This document shows positions 46,540 through 59,539 of a stretch of DNA of 64,000 bases, in pieces (position 1 is the first letter of the stretch; each line of letters begins with the position of its first letter). The DNA lies in the NCBI RefSeq assembly GCF_030848805.1, contig NC_092359.1, positions 7,324,623 through 7,388,622 on the forward strand. The letters run 5' to 3'. The stretch is from Temnothorax longispinosus. Its lineage: Eukaryota; Arthropoda; Insecta; Hymenoptera; Formicidae. A program made the translations under genes and the position numbers. The notes beneath the pieces are model-generated. The model was given only the letters and a program-made list of their open reading frames with translations. It had not been told where the DNA came from and did not search any database.

Positions 46540-48899
46540 ACGTTCTTTCTCTTTGGGAACATATTATAAAAATATTACAGATACTAAAAATCCTAAAATA
46601 TATCGGATATTTTTCTTCCTTTTTAAATATTGACATTTTCGCTCATTATAAGTATTACTTCGCTTAATAATATATTTTTTGCATATTTTTGCTCGTACAT
46701 TTAAGTATCGGAATTCAGCAATTCAAATGCCTTGAATATCACGAATATACGCTCGCTGCTAATTAATTCAGGTTATAGAGGTTGTACAGTGCTACGTTGG
46801 ACGGTTGCGCTATGGTTTGAAGTTCAAATGCATTTAATCGCATTGCGACGGGAGAGAATGAGAGTAAGAGACAAGCTTAGTAGAGAAGAATATCTATTAG
46901 AGGGAAGAGAGTCAAGAGAGCAAGGAAGAGAAATGTATATTAGAGAATGAGCGGGAATTAAGGGAGATATTTATCGGACAGGAAACAGAGGCGACGGAGA
47001 TATTATTATGTTCTGCGAGGAGAGTCCTTTTCGAGCGTCAAACAGAAATGCATTGCATATAAATTGGACGTCAAATGCGTTTGCATTAAAGCAAGTATAA
47101 TTGAGAGCAAATAGTAAAGCGAAAGAGAGAAATATAGAAATAAGGGGAAAGAGAGAATATGAAGTGAAGAAAAGATACGCATCAGATTTAATTAATCGAA
47201 TTAATCAAATGGATTGTTTTAAAAGTACGTTAAAACGAAACTCATACATTTTGACACATACATCTCCTCTCTTTTTCATTATTTTCCTATCGTTATTTTT
47301 CTAATAAGGTTAAAATTTATAACGACACAATGTTGATCGATCGATCAAAATTGACCTTTCTTTGTGTTCAAATTTCTATTCAAATATCTAAAACGCTCAT
47401 TCAAACGGTATGCATAATTTATGAATGAACATTGTAAACATAAATTTATAGCAAAATCATTAAAAAATAAGTTTTTTTTTTCTTCTTCTAATCTTCGGGA
47501 AATAGATTTTTGGTATATATCTTAAGAATTATTTCAATTATTTGTGAAAATTAAAATATATCTATTAAGTATTTATATATTTATATGCATTTATTAGGAC
47601 GTTAAAAAGTGACATTTTTAACAATGCTTTCAAAGTCGATAAGAAGAGGGTTAATTCGAGAATAATTGTAACATCGGGGAGTAAAACATCGCATCGTTTT
47701 CCAATAACTGTTTCTTTCGCGATTATTTATTGCTATATAGTATAGCTCTGAAATTCATTGGATTCTCATTATTGAAAAATATTCCCATGTCGCATTTATA
47801 AAATATGATTTTGATTTAGCGCGCCTTTGCCAGGCGAGCGATTCCATTTCATACATTACGAAGTTTTCGTTCGGCTTTGACGTTTCTGAAAGTCGCCCAA
47901 TTCAATCGGGAGCGGACGAGAATTGCGCGCATTGCCGATCCATCCGTCTAAATGCGTACCTATATAAGTTCGCAAAGATTATTCGACTGTCGGGCGAAAG
48001 GTTATCGGTTTCCTTCGACACGCCGAACACGTACGGATGCGTCTATACGGGCGGGATTCTCACTTCGAGTTTGAAAGAAATTGGACGTCCGGTCTGAGTT
48101 TCCGGCTAGAGAAAGGAGGCGATCGTGTCGAAGCTGAAATTCGGCTTCGGCCGAGAGACTCGGCCCAGGCACGTCTCGCATCATCGTCCCGACCTACATT
48201 CGATCGGCCACCGCGTTCGACAACAAGCTGCTCACGCGGTTAGTAACCGGGAATTGAAACCGATGTAACCGCGGCGAGAGGTCAATTTTCGTAAACTGCG
48301 GGAATTTAGCTTTAGGATTTCGTTCCTCGCGGTCCAATTGTCATGAATGAGCATTAGGATTGGTTTTTTTATGCGTTTATCTTCGGAAATCCCCCATTAT
48401 CCGGATCCCCTTCCGCCCGAGACAATGGGAAAAAAGGTAGAAATATGAGATTCCTATATAACGTAGCGTTGACCCAATTTATCGGTACTAATTAAAACGG
48501 GTGATCTATATAATTTATGTCACTTAGCAGTACCATAAATATAATTTACATTTTTATCCAGACATCTCTTCAACAGAGTGCACTGCAAATCCAAGTGTTT
48601 TATTTTTACACGCATATAAACGTCTAAAAATGACATATTTGACTCAAGTTCTTTTTACATGTTTCTTGCATGTGTAAATTACGTCGTTTAATCGTTTAAT
48701 TGTATTGAAAGTTATATCATGTTAAATGATGTGATTTAAAACTGCAAGAGAAACATGTAAGGAGACCTTTAACTACAATAACACTCTTGGATCTGCAACA
48801 ATATATAGACGTAAGTTATATTGGTCATCACACATGCGTGGAGATTTTCCGGAAAGGATTAAAATGTCCTACGAGACATCACGGTGCGGCAGCTTTTCT

Positions 48900-50050
48900 T
48901 TTCTCCTCGTTCATCTTGTATTCCTACCTTTTCTACCAGTTTTCAATCCAGTTCTTAACAAACGCGTCGATCCGTCGCGACGGCCGAGAGACGTCATTCG
49001 CGGCATGTTGCGATGCATCTCCTCGATGCATACGTCGGACGGTGGCACCGACCGGTTCGCGACACCGTCGCCAGCGACGAGGGGAATGCGCCGACCCGTT
49101 CTCGCCTTCACGACGTCACAGAGGAAACATCGCTCACCGGAAACAACAACCCTCACCCTCGTCGCGGTGCCTCCGGGAGGCGGACCGCGTGTCTCTCTCG
49201 ACACCTCCGCGGCCGCGCGTCGCTCCGCGTCGAATGTCAAATCGCGCGCGATTCACGCGATCGCGCGTCTTTCCCTCGTCCGCGCGGCGCGGCGGGCACG
49301 AGAAATTGAAATTTCACCCTGAAGCTCTTCCGTCGAATCTCGACGGAGTTTCGAGTCTCCCTCGGAGGGCTGGAGAACGCGAGCGAGGTTTGTCCGCGAT
49401 GAACCGCGCGCGGAGCGTTGGTCGCGGACGCGGTAACGAGCGTTCACACGGGACGCGCGCGCGCGAGCGCGCGTACGTGTATACACGTGTACACGGGGAT
49501 TTATGCCCGTGCACATGCACATGCACGAGCGCGAGGGTGTCTGGCTAAACGCTCGTGCGGCTATTAGAAAGGGGGGGAGTGCGACACGCGAAACGATCGT
49601 CGGATCCGTGACGCGCGGGCTTGCACGCAATACCTAAAAGCTTTCCTCAGAAAAAACGATACTGAGAGACTTGAGAGAGGGAGAGTGGAACACCTCCCGC
49701 TCTCGCGCTTCACGTATGACTGTCGCATCGCGGTATACAGCAGCAACGGTAACGATGCGCAGGAGCGTGCGAACGCCTGCGCTTCGCAACCCTCCACCAC
49801 CTTCCGTCTCTTCCTCCTCGCGGGTTAAAGTTAAACCCCTCGCTGTTGTTGTTGCTGCCTCCGCCCCGTTGCCTCCGTCTCACTCTCTCTCACTCTCTCC
49901 CTCGTTCTCGCGCGTACCCCCTTCGGTCGATTCGCTGTTTCGATTTTGCGTCCTAATATCTCGCCGTGAGATAAGGGGTAATCGCAATCGGGAGGAAAGG
50001 GGTACGCGTGGACGATAAAACGCTGACCGTTCCACGTCCCACATTAACGT
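48900..50050. promoter_or_regulatory. GC- and CpG-rich block, candidate promoter or 5' exon
   Basis: A conspicuously GC-rich island in AT-rich surroundings with many CG dinucleotides. It opens long frames in several phases on both strands, the longest 253 codons at 48787-49548. The frames are Arg/Ser/Pro-rich composition artefacts with no domain. In insects such islands often mark promoters. Its position about 10 kb upstream of RGK exon 1 would suit an alternative start site on the minus strand, but no donor could be tied to it. Confidence 0.35.
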
Positions 50051-53000
50051 GCCCTCTCTTAACGATGAGCGGAGAGACAGTGGTTGATCCCGGCACTATC
50101 CGCTTTAATTCTTAAACGGGAGAAGACACAATGACCGATTTCGATAGGTATACTTATGCAATTTCAATCTTATACAATTAATTCTTCGATCGATTCCCGG
50201 TATGTAATAACGTCAAAAGCGGCAGTTTCACCGGCGATTTATAGAAAAAATAAGTTTCTAAATCAAGGAGTGGGTTAATTAATAAAAGATACTTCCAATT
50301 TGACTTTCAAAGTATTCCCGATTAAATCTCATAAATGACAACAAAAAAAGATTAAAGTAGATATTTCGATTCGTTACTAAATCTGAATCGTGTCAGAATA
50401 TCCAACGACACGAGCATAAATTAAACAACATTTTGTTGGCGTCACATAAGTACAAATAAGCAAACGTGACAGGTGCTGGAAAAGTGAAAAGTGTATTTCC
50501 CATATGAAGTATCTCTTTAAAAAAACCGTTTGGAGATACAATTCGCACACGAATAGTTATATTGGCAGTAGAGATTTATTTTTAATGTAACGAGTACTCT
50601 CTTTTAGCGTTTTTTATTTTAGGTGCAACGAGTTTTGAGACGAAAAGCTCGCGAGCATCGCACTCAGGTGCAAGTTGGCTGTACCGATTTCGTACTATCA
50701 TCTATCGACAGCGAAGCTGTATTTGGGGTAAAGGTGACTGACCGAAGTTTAGAACAACCTCCGTCTTTAGCCAGACGCAGCGTGGAAATGTGGGACGTAG
50801 ATCACATAAAACGAAATGCGTATTTTGTTATTTGGTGTGTGTATCCATACGGATACGCGCCCGTGCCTACTGTGTGTGGGTAGGAAAAATCAACACGAAA
50901 GACGTGAATATTTCACGAGTTTGTTTGTGGGTCAGCGATAAATTGGCGTAATTACGCGAAGGGGGGGGGGAGGGGAAAGCCGAAAAATGTAAAGTGGCAG
51001 TTAAAGTTCCGCGACGTTTTACTAACCAGCGTCTAACAAAATATTCACGAGTTAATATATCTTGAAACAAATGAAAAACGTATCGCGTCAAGTAGAATCA
51101 TTTTCGCATTCCTTCGTGCGGAAAAAAAGTATATGAAAGCTTATTTCACGGACCTGCCAGAGAAACGTGTTTTGTTCCCTTTATGCTTTTATGAAAACCT
51201 TCGCGAAAGCCGTCCAAACACCTGTACGTTTTACGCGCGATATTTTCTTCTTTCAATATTTTCTGCGTATAAGCCGGGGGATGACATTCAGTAGCGGATT
51301 TTACAATAGCTGTACACCACGTGCGCGCGCGTCAAACAATTGACTAAATAAAACAATTTATTTAGCAAAGCACTGTGTATGAAAGATATCATTTAACAAC
51401 AATTATATCCGTATAATTTGTTATTTTTTCTGTAACACAATATAGTCTATATTCTTCTCTTCAGATATAATCTACCGATTGTGCACAAGAGCATATAATT
51501 TACTCGTTATAATAATTAAAGATAAAATGTTAAAGACAAGACCGTCTGTCTTCGGTTTAATTTTCATATAATACGAATTCTTTTGCCCAACGATTTCTCG
51601 CACCCGGCAAATGCTCGACATTCCTTAAATCCGCCATTGATCCACGGCACTATAGTGCCGTGCTGTAGCGTAATGTTCAGGATATTAGGTATTATAATGT
51701 CTCTGAGGGATTCTTAACATCGACCGCGTATAATTACCCGCTCGGTCGATAGACCACCGATATTCCTCCTTTCGTTGCGCGCGACCCCTTACTTATATTT
51801 TTTTTCCGCGTCTACCGTGTCGATCATGCGTGCGTCGCGTATGGCAAAATACGATCGACCGGCTAATTAGCCAGCTGAGATACCACGGGCGGTGTTCTGC
51901 GAGCGCAATCGCCGCTCTTTTCATCGAGAATTACACCCTATAAGCTTAATATACATCCCCGATAGTCGCAGAAAGCTCTCCCGCAAGTCTTCTCGTCGCC
52001 TTACGTCGATCGTCTCGATACCGTGTTTACAACAGCATTTTCCGACGGAATACACAATTATCTCGGACTTAGCTCACTCAGATCGAGTACAGCGATCGCG
52101 CGCTGGTTTATCTCTGGATCGTTTCTCGTAGAAATTATTTCAGCCTGTTACGCTCCCGACTCCCGAACTTACGATCGAAGAGCAAGGAAAATCGACTTCG
52201 GAAGTGTTTGTAGGAACCGCAATCGATGAGACGAACTCGGAGTCTTCCCGAGGCCGATTATAATCCTCGATATATATATGGATTTAATGGAATAGATTAA
52301 ATGGATCGGAGAAAGAGAGAGAATGTGTGTGTGTGAGAGTGAGTTTGCAGCTTTTAAAGTTAATAGACGATCGTTATCTATAAGATTACGAGTCAGTACA
52401 CTACTGTGTATGTGTAGAGTAAAACATTGTGAATCATGAGTTCTTTCAAGGCACTTAGCATAAAAAAGCAAATACATAAAGAAGAAAGATAAATAACAGA
52501 AGAGATAGCAGATAAAAAGAGAGAAAAATTCTAGCAATTATTAAAAGACAAGCCTTAAAGGTAATCATTATTACAGATGATGTTATCGGAGTGTGCAAAT
52601 AAAAATTATGTGTAAATAAAGCATTGCAACAGAATTAGTGTTCGTCAGTTAACATATGGTATATCACAATTAATTACATTGACGTGAATTATTAGGGCTA
52701 ACAATAACGTAAGGGGGAGACAATAGAGATACATAGGTTGCACCGCTGATGTATTAATAGCATATATCGGGTGTGTTAACACATGTAAGTTTCCCCGCTC
52801 GAAAGTTAATCGACTTTGTTGCTTGAGCGACGACTTAATGGCCGCGATCGGCTCGTCTTACGATCCCGATCGGTTCGGCACCCGCTCGAAGGGAGGCGAA
52901 GTTTCGCTGCGTTAGCAGCAAATTATTGAGCTTCGCCGGCAAACACTCGCGACGTTTGCGCAGATGCGCGATGTTCTTACCAAGCGCGAGGGAGAGCTTG

Positions 53001-54900
53001 TGCCGTTCACCCCGTGACGGTTCTGCCCTACATCGGCCGCGCTGTTTTGATCCGCCGCTCGATGCGTCGAAAAGTATACGCGTCGACTCGCGAAATGTGC
53101 GCGCGACCCACATTCAATTCGCGAGATTGAAAAAGTCCTTAATTAAATACCACGTGAGGATTTCCCGGTGCATTTCCTTGTTATCCTACGTAATATGATA
53201 TGAAACTACTTTTAATTGATTCACAGCCCACGCGGTGTGCGCATTGATTACGATTTATATATTTATTGCACAATTGAGAGCAGGATTGTAAATTACCGCT
53301 AAATCTGCAAGGTGGATATTTCTGGAAAATGAATATCGCCAAATCATCCTCCACCGAATATAGTCTTATAATTAGTATCACAAAACGATTGAGGTATGTT
53401 AAACCGTTAAAGGTCGGCGTCGACTATGTCAGTCATCGTGCCAATATCTATAATACGTTAAATTTCTTTATTAATTTTCTTAATGTCAATTAACGTAGTA
53501 GAAGGTTAATTTGGATCGTATATTTGGTTTAATAATTTTAATTGGCAAAAGAGTTCGTGTTAACTTATATCGGTGTAAATTACTAAAAAAAAAAAGAACA
53601 AAATTTCAAAGAGACGAATGTTATTTATACGGTTTAAGGATTAGCTTCGTGTTCCGAAGGATACTTTATTTCAACGAAAATAAGATTATGATAATAATAA
53701 GTTAATAAAAAGTTAAAATAAAAAGAATCAAGGCTGTGATCTTTCTATTACAAAGAAATAATTCTTAAGAAGAAAGAAATGTTCAAGTTTCTCTCAAAAT
53801 TGAAATTATTTGAACCATATGGTATTAATTAAGATTGGCTTAATAATTATTTATACGATTTATGTATTATAGTTTATCACGACATATCGTAATTTAAGAA
53901 ACAATGAAGAGGTAATTAAATAAAATATACATGTCGCATACTTACACAAGTAAAGTATTATCGTCTTCCAATATTAATACATCAATATGCGTGTGAATAA
54001 TAAACGAATCGTTGGTTTGGAAATCGTGAACCAGGAACCTTATTGCATTTTGAAATCGAAAAAAATCGTTTGACGTTTGATTTTTGTGGCTCTCGGTACG
54101 TAATGTTGTAACCTATGAATTACCTTCTTAGTTATATTACAGATAGATCAATATTGCTAATTAGCTCCATGTCTTTTTCGAGACCACTGATTCAATTGCG
54201 TAACAAAGTTAATGCACACGTGCGTGCAATATTCCCGTTACCTTGACCGTTAGTTAAAGTTCAAACTCGAGCAGTAAATCGTTATAAATGTGAAACGCTT
54301 CTCGTTTCTTCGCAAAACTGCACGGTTACCTTGCTGCAAGATGGCTTTAGGAGACTGCAGTCTTTTCTTCTAACTGCGTCGTCGTGCATCGACGTAATAC
54401 AATCCTACCTGTCGGAATTGTTCGGAGCGAGTCGAATCGTATTACTCACTTTTCAGTTTACTCCATTCGTCACTGTTGCTACGCCCGTAATTCAAATCTG
54501 AAGAAAGTGCTGCATTTACTACGAAGCACTCTCGGTTTAATTAACGAGATAACAGCGACAGTACGTTTTTTATACGATCGCCACGTGAATGTTTTCGTAT
54601 TAAAAAGCTTCTGCTGCAAACACGGTCGGTTTTATAACCGCGGTTTTATTAACCGCGGCTGTTACAATTGCAATTAGCTGTGTACCAAATTGCAACAGTT
54701 AGACGATCGCTCGAAACATCGTGACGGTCATGTATTCCCGGCTCGCGATAAGCGTGCCACCCGATTGCTCGAAACAAGGAAAGTGTCACCGTGCTATCCG
54801 AGTAATTACGGGCCGGCAGCAGTGACAGCTTAGCTTAATTAACCGCGGTAATTCCCTTTCTAATGCGAACTGCAATATAGACTGCAGCTAATAATATGCA
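50051..54900. other. Non-coding region
   Basis: Mostly AT-rich with short frames only. It includes a perfect 20-bp palindrome at 51643-51662 (CACGGCACTATAGTGCCGTG) and a G run at 50,960. Nothing gene-like was found. Confidence 0.5.
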
Positions 54901-54920
54901 TAACGTCTCATCTCCACTTT

Positions 54921-55240
54921 AATGAGAATCTTTAATGAAATGAATGTTGGGGTAACATTTTCGAGGAAAAAAAATCTTGTTTTATAAAGATACCTTTTAA
55001 CGTTGCAAAATAAAAATCCTCACCTCGGTCCAATTTCTTCAAGTTGCTCTTACTTCGAAAGACTACTCTTCTTTTCAACACGATATAGATTAATACACAT
55101 AGCGTTACATTTTCACATTTTTAATGAGAATCTTTAATGAATTTAATATCAGTGATGATAAAGAATGTGAAGGAAAGTCTCGATTTATTTTTTATTACGA
55201 AGATAACGCTGCAAAATAAAAATCCTCACCGATCAAATTT
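54921..55240. repeat. Two diverged direct repeats of about 110-120 bp
   Basis: AATGAGAATCTTTAATGA occurs at 54921 and 55123. GCAAAATAAAAATCCTCACC follows 84 bp later at 55005 and 88 bp later at 55211. The intervening sequence is only partly similar. This is a local tandem duplication of non-coding DNA. Confidence 0.5.
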
Positions 55241-55489
55241 CTCCAAAACCCCCCTCCCGTCGAGGGAAATTTCACGTTAAGCCGAGATATTCAACATTGA
55301 TGACAACGATGATTGCAGTTATGCTAAATCTTTAAATTATAGCAAGGGAAAAGGTCGCTCCCACGTTCACGTTCAAAACGGCTGGGATTTTGCGTGACAC
55401 ACGTGTGAGTCTAACGAACCGTAAATTCGAATAACTGGCGCGGAGGGTGACACAAAAAAAAGAAACAAAAAATATGAGGAAGATATATA

Positions 55490-56100
55490 TCGGACGGAAT
55501 GGAATAGCGAACGCGCGCGCGGTGTTCTCGGTTCTCCGGAAGATGGAACTTACGGAGTAGCCGATGCGATGGACGTGCGGGATGGACGGTACACACACAC
55601 ACACATGTCCGAGACATCATTTCGAACGGGCGGACGATTGGGGCGATGACCGCGTTTTCTTCGACAGGTCGCACCTTATACGTTCGAAGCGTCGAAGCGC
55701 ATCACACATCCGGCCGGCCCCGAACCGCGCGAGGGTTGATTGACCGCCGGTGGCACAGAGAGCGCAGTGCACTATCGATTATACGTCTGGTAGCGGCAGC
55801 ACGTGGTGCCTGCCTTCGACTAGGCCAGTGTGCGCGCGGCCCTACGCCCTATCGCGCGGGGGGCACCAGTCGTTCGCTCGGCGCATGTTTATCGGTGCTT
55901 TTACGGGGCCGATAAGGATCCCGCCGCCGCACCACGCCGCGCCGCCAGGCGTTGCGCGTTCCAGGAACAACCGCGTCCCGACGAGACGCTGCACTGCCGC
56001 GGCTGTCAGCCGCGCATCCCGGGGGGCATGTCCCGCGGAATTCCGTATTTTCCGCCGGCGGCGAAATATCGCCGCCGCGGTGCTTTAAATCGTGGAAAAT
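55490..56100. promoter_or_regulatory. Second GC-rich block, candidate promoter or 5' exon
   Basis: CpG-rich DNA with overlapping Arg/Ala/Pro-rich frames on both strands and repeated GCCGCCGC motifs. As with the block at 49 kb, the frames lack domain structure. It may be a promoter or untranslated exon of a neighbouring gene. Confidence 0.3.
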
Positions 56101-57167
56101 TATCACCGTTGATAATCGTGGAGTCAAGGGATGGAATTTCTTTATATAGCCCATCTTTTCTTTTCTCTCTTTCTTATATCGTTATTTATACATTTTGTAT
56201 AATCCTTTTTTTTTTTAGTAAATAAGGCAAATATCATTAATGTTATAGAAATATGCTGTTGGGCGAAATTTACTCGGTACGTCGATCACGTTTATCGTGG
56301 TGGGATTTAACTTCCAAAGATAAAAAAGAATCATGTGTTCCGAATCTGTCGTTCTAGCGACGCGGTGACGTTCAATCGCGAATGTATCTTTTTTTTATGT
56401 AAAATATATTATTTTTTAGGTACTTTTGTCTCAATTCATAAAATATTGAAAATGTTTATAAAAGTTATGCTTTTCATAAATACATATTGAATGGATTAAA
56501 CGATTAAAGATCTAATAAGATTGAAAATCTTGCTTACAAGTTAATTTATTTCATCGCTCATTATAAACGTTATTATCCAAGTCACTATGCAGATAGATAA
56601 AAAAATATAGTCAATCACGGGGGATTAGAACACGTGTGAGATGAAGAAGTCAGAACAATCGTGATACTCTCGACTCGCAAGATTAATCAACGAAAAATTC
56701 AAAAACGCGATGTTGCTTTTTCCCCAACGGTTGTAAATCAGTTAATTATGGAAACATATCGTTCGCTTAACGAAACTTATCTTAAAGAAAGTTTATAATT
56801 TATCGGGGTTAACACTAACCGACGTTGTTACAGTCGCTAAACCGGCGGCGACTTTAAATCATCCGGAATCTTGCATGCGCGAAGAAAATGAATTCGCTGC
56901 AGTCACGCGAATCGCCGTTACGTGCCGAGATCAGCCGAATGAGTTACTATTTCTTTCGCGGAATAAATCAGCCTGTGAAAAAATTAGCCACCATTAAAAT
57001 GAGCAAGATACAAATATATATTTCTCTTTATATATACGTTCGCGATTATAATTATAATTCCCTTATACTTGCGCGCTCCACGCCCTTCCGATGTAAATTG
57101 CCTGCAATTATACCTGCAGGTTTTATTCAGATCCCTATTTCTTGCAAGTTATTCACGTCATTCGTAT

Positions 57168-57390
57168 CACAGAAAAAAAAGAAGTGTCAAATCAACACTC
57201 CATATGCTTGTATATACGCAAGAATATATAATCTTGAAATAAGATTATATTGCGTTGGTTCAACTATATAATTCTTCGTTTAATACTAATTTTCTTCGTT
57301 TAACGCAATATAATCTTATTTCAAGATTATATATTCTTGCGTATATACAAGCATATCGAGTGTTGATTTGACACTTCTTTTTTTTCTGTG
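57168..57390. repeat. Near-perfect inverted repeat with about 89-bp arms
   Basis: The left arm 57168-57256 and right arm 57302-57390 are reverse complements with a single mismatch seen. They begin CACAGAAAAAAAAGAAGTG and end AAGATTATATTGCGTT. The loop of about 45 nt contains TTCTTCGTTTA twice. TA lies just outside the right end, with TAT outside the left, so a Tc1/mariner-type MITE is likely. A transcript would fold into one long duplex. Confidence 0.65.
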
Positions 57391-57460
57391 TACGCAGACG
57401 CGTATGAATGACGTTTGTTCCTTTGAAGTCTCGGTTTCTCGGTTACTCACATCGATGTAA

Positions 57461-57616
57461 TGGCTCTACAATAGCCGTAAAAGTACGCAGTAAGACGTGA
57501 GCAGTAAACTATTGACCAACCACAATCGATTATTCTTGAATGCTAAAAATCCCATTAGTCAACAGCTTACTGTTTACGTCTTACTGCATACTGTTGCGGC
57601 TATTGTAGACGAGCCA
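57461..57616. mobile_element. Harbinger-like MITE with TAA target duplication (156 bp)
   Basis: The ends are imperfect inverted repeats of about 50 bp, starting TGGCTCTACAATAGCCG on the left and TGGCTCGTCTACAATAGCCG on the right (reverse complement). They continue with GCAGTAAGACGT in both arms. TAA occurs directly outside both ends (57458-57460 and 57617-57619), fitting PIF/Harbinger 3-bp duplications. The core CCAACCACAATCGATTATTC is shared with the hairpin at 4.8 kb. Confidence 0.55.
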
Positions 57617-58872
57617 TAAAGACTGCATGAACACACTCTTCCGTCGTTCACTAAATAAAATAAATTCAAATTAATCTTATACATTCGAAAGAAAAAGAAA
57701 CTCAATAGAAGAATCTAACAAACGAAGAATCAGACATTGACACGACCGATATAATCGATGCCGACCTTTAATGGTTTAATATATTTCGAGCGTTTTGTGA
57801 TACTAATTATAAGGCTATTCGATGAGAAATGCTAGCGATTATATGACGTGTAACGCTTATCGATTCGCGCAGTTAAAGTTAGAAGCATCGAAGAAGTAAA
57901 GGCAATAAAGTTGAGGCTTCGTCGAACAACACAGGTGTTGGCAATAATCTTTTTATTTATTAAGAAAAGTCTCCCTGTTATATTAGCGTCGTTGAGTAAG
58001 TACCGTGTCAGTTTCGCGCGAGGATAAACATATCTCGGCGTAGTTTGTGTTCTCGCATAATTCCGCACGCGCGTAGCAAAATAAATCGGATATCTTCTTT
58101 CTCTCTTTCTTCATTTTTTTCTTCTGTACGAAATTGTCGTTGCGGCGAGTCGCCTTCTGGACGAGTCGTTTATCCAAGGCGCTTTACAAGGATGCCGTCG
58201 TGTAAATATCGTACAATTAAATACATCGAGGATAAATAGGTCGTCGTTCCATATCCGTACGGGGGTATTTTTTTTTTTTTTTTAAGAGGCTTACATCCGA
58301 ACGGGGAGCGTGACTAATGCTTGCAATTATATTAGAATGGCAAGAAAAGCCGCATTCACAAACCGCCTTACACGCTAATATTTATAATATAATTCATCAC
58401 AGCAATAAACAAAATATACGTGTGCGCATGTGGATGTACAAAACTCGTGAGTTATCATCTCATGTCGACTCATATCTTTCTCCCTTTTTTTTTCTCTCTC
58501 TCTCTCTCTCGCTCTTTTTTCTCGCGCATCCGTCTTTCACGCGAGTGTTTCTCGACCACCGCGCAGTTGCTCGTTTCCACGCCTTACAAGTTACAGCTTA
58601 CTTTAGAAGTATTAAAGTTACATCGTGTAATATCTGTTTCCGGAATTCAATACAGCCGCATCGACTACATGAGGGGGGAATATCATCGCGTTGTTCATGT
58701 TGTCGTGACGTTGAGGTGACAATTTAAATTCGTTAATATACGCACGCACGGTGTGTAGCAGTCGAATTTTGCCAAAGGAAATCGTGCACGAAGACGCTCT
58801 GGGATGGAAAGTAACCGACCGTTCATATACTTTTGTGATTCGCATAAGGCATTAGAAATTGTATATTTAAGA

Positions 58873-59528
58873 CAGGGATACGCAACTCTGGCGGCCCGCG
58901 GGCCGGATCCGGCTTTCAATCCGGCCTGCGACGTCCAAGCTTGATCCGCAAAAAAATAAAAAATAAACTAAATTATTAGCGCATAGCGTCAAACTGTTTT
59001 ATGTAACACGTGCATGGAAAGTGGCCCATTACGCACGCTACGCGTGCGTGATAGACCACTTTCCACGCACTTGCAACATAAAATAGGGTGTGCAAGCCGT
59101 GCGTAAAGATGAAAATTCACGGGTGCGGTGACCGCACTCGCCTTCGGCTCGTGCGTCAACTCCGCACCCGTGAATTTTCATCTTACAGCACTTGTTACAC
59201 AAATAACTATTTTTACATTTATCAATGATGCGATATTGCGACTGGGGTCCTGAGGTTTCGAGAACGCACAAAACTTCTCATCAACCGCACTTGTTCGCGA
59301 ATAAGTTACTAAAATCTCGATCTCAGCGATATTAATAAAAAAACATAAAAGAAAACAAAAAAAAGAAAAAAGTTAAAAAGGATTCGACTTTGCCTTACCT
59401 CCACGTGGTGATTTCTGGGTAATGCAAAGAAGGCAAAAAATATAAGTTCTAAATTTAGCTGCTGCGGCCCGCGGTATAACTACAAATTTCACATTTGGCC
59501 CGCCAAAAAATCTAGTTGCGTTTCCCTG
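58873..59528. mobile_element. Non-autonomous hAT-like DNA transposon (656 bp)
   Basis: The ends are inverted repeats: left CAGGGATACGCAACTCTGG, right (reverse complement) CAGGGAAACGCAACTAGA, both followed by GGCCCGC-type motifs. They are flanked by an 8-bp target duplication, ATTTAAGA at 58865-58872 and ATTTAAGG at 59529-59536. CAGGG termini and 8-bp duplications are hAT hallmarks. There is no transposase frame. The interior holds two further foldbacks: 59106-59184, arms reading GATGAAAATTCACGGGTGCGG, and one around 59010-59068 with ACGCACGCTACGCGTGCGT at its centre. Confidence 0.8.
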
Positions 59529-59539
59529 ATTTAAGGCAT

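Larger units (their letters stand above)
38901..48700. other. Non-coding region upstream of the RGK gene
   Basis: No supported gene. Purine- and pyrimidine-rich patches lie at 40.7 and 44.3-44.6 kb, and somewhat GC-richer patches at 41.7-42.1 and 47.8-48.3 kb. Some of these may be promoters or 5' untranslated exons of the RGK gene. Confidence 0.5.

Noticed and set aside
48787..49548. 253-codon plus-strand open frame, the longest in the window
   Set aside because: It lies in a CpG-rich block where several frames on both strands are open. The product is Arg/Ser/Pro-rich with no domain, ordered segment or splice context.
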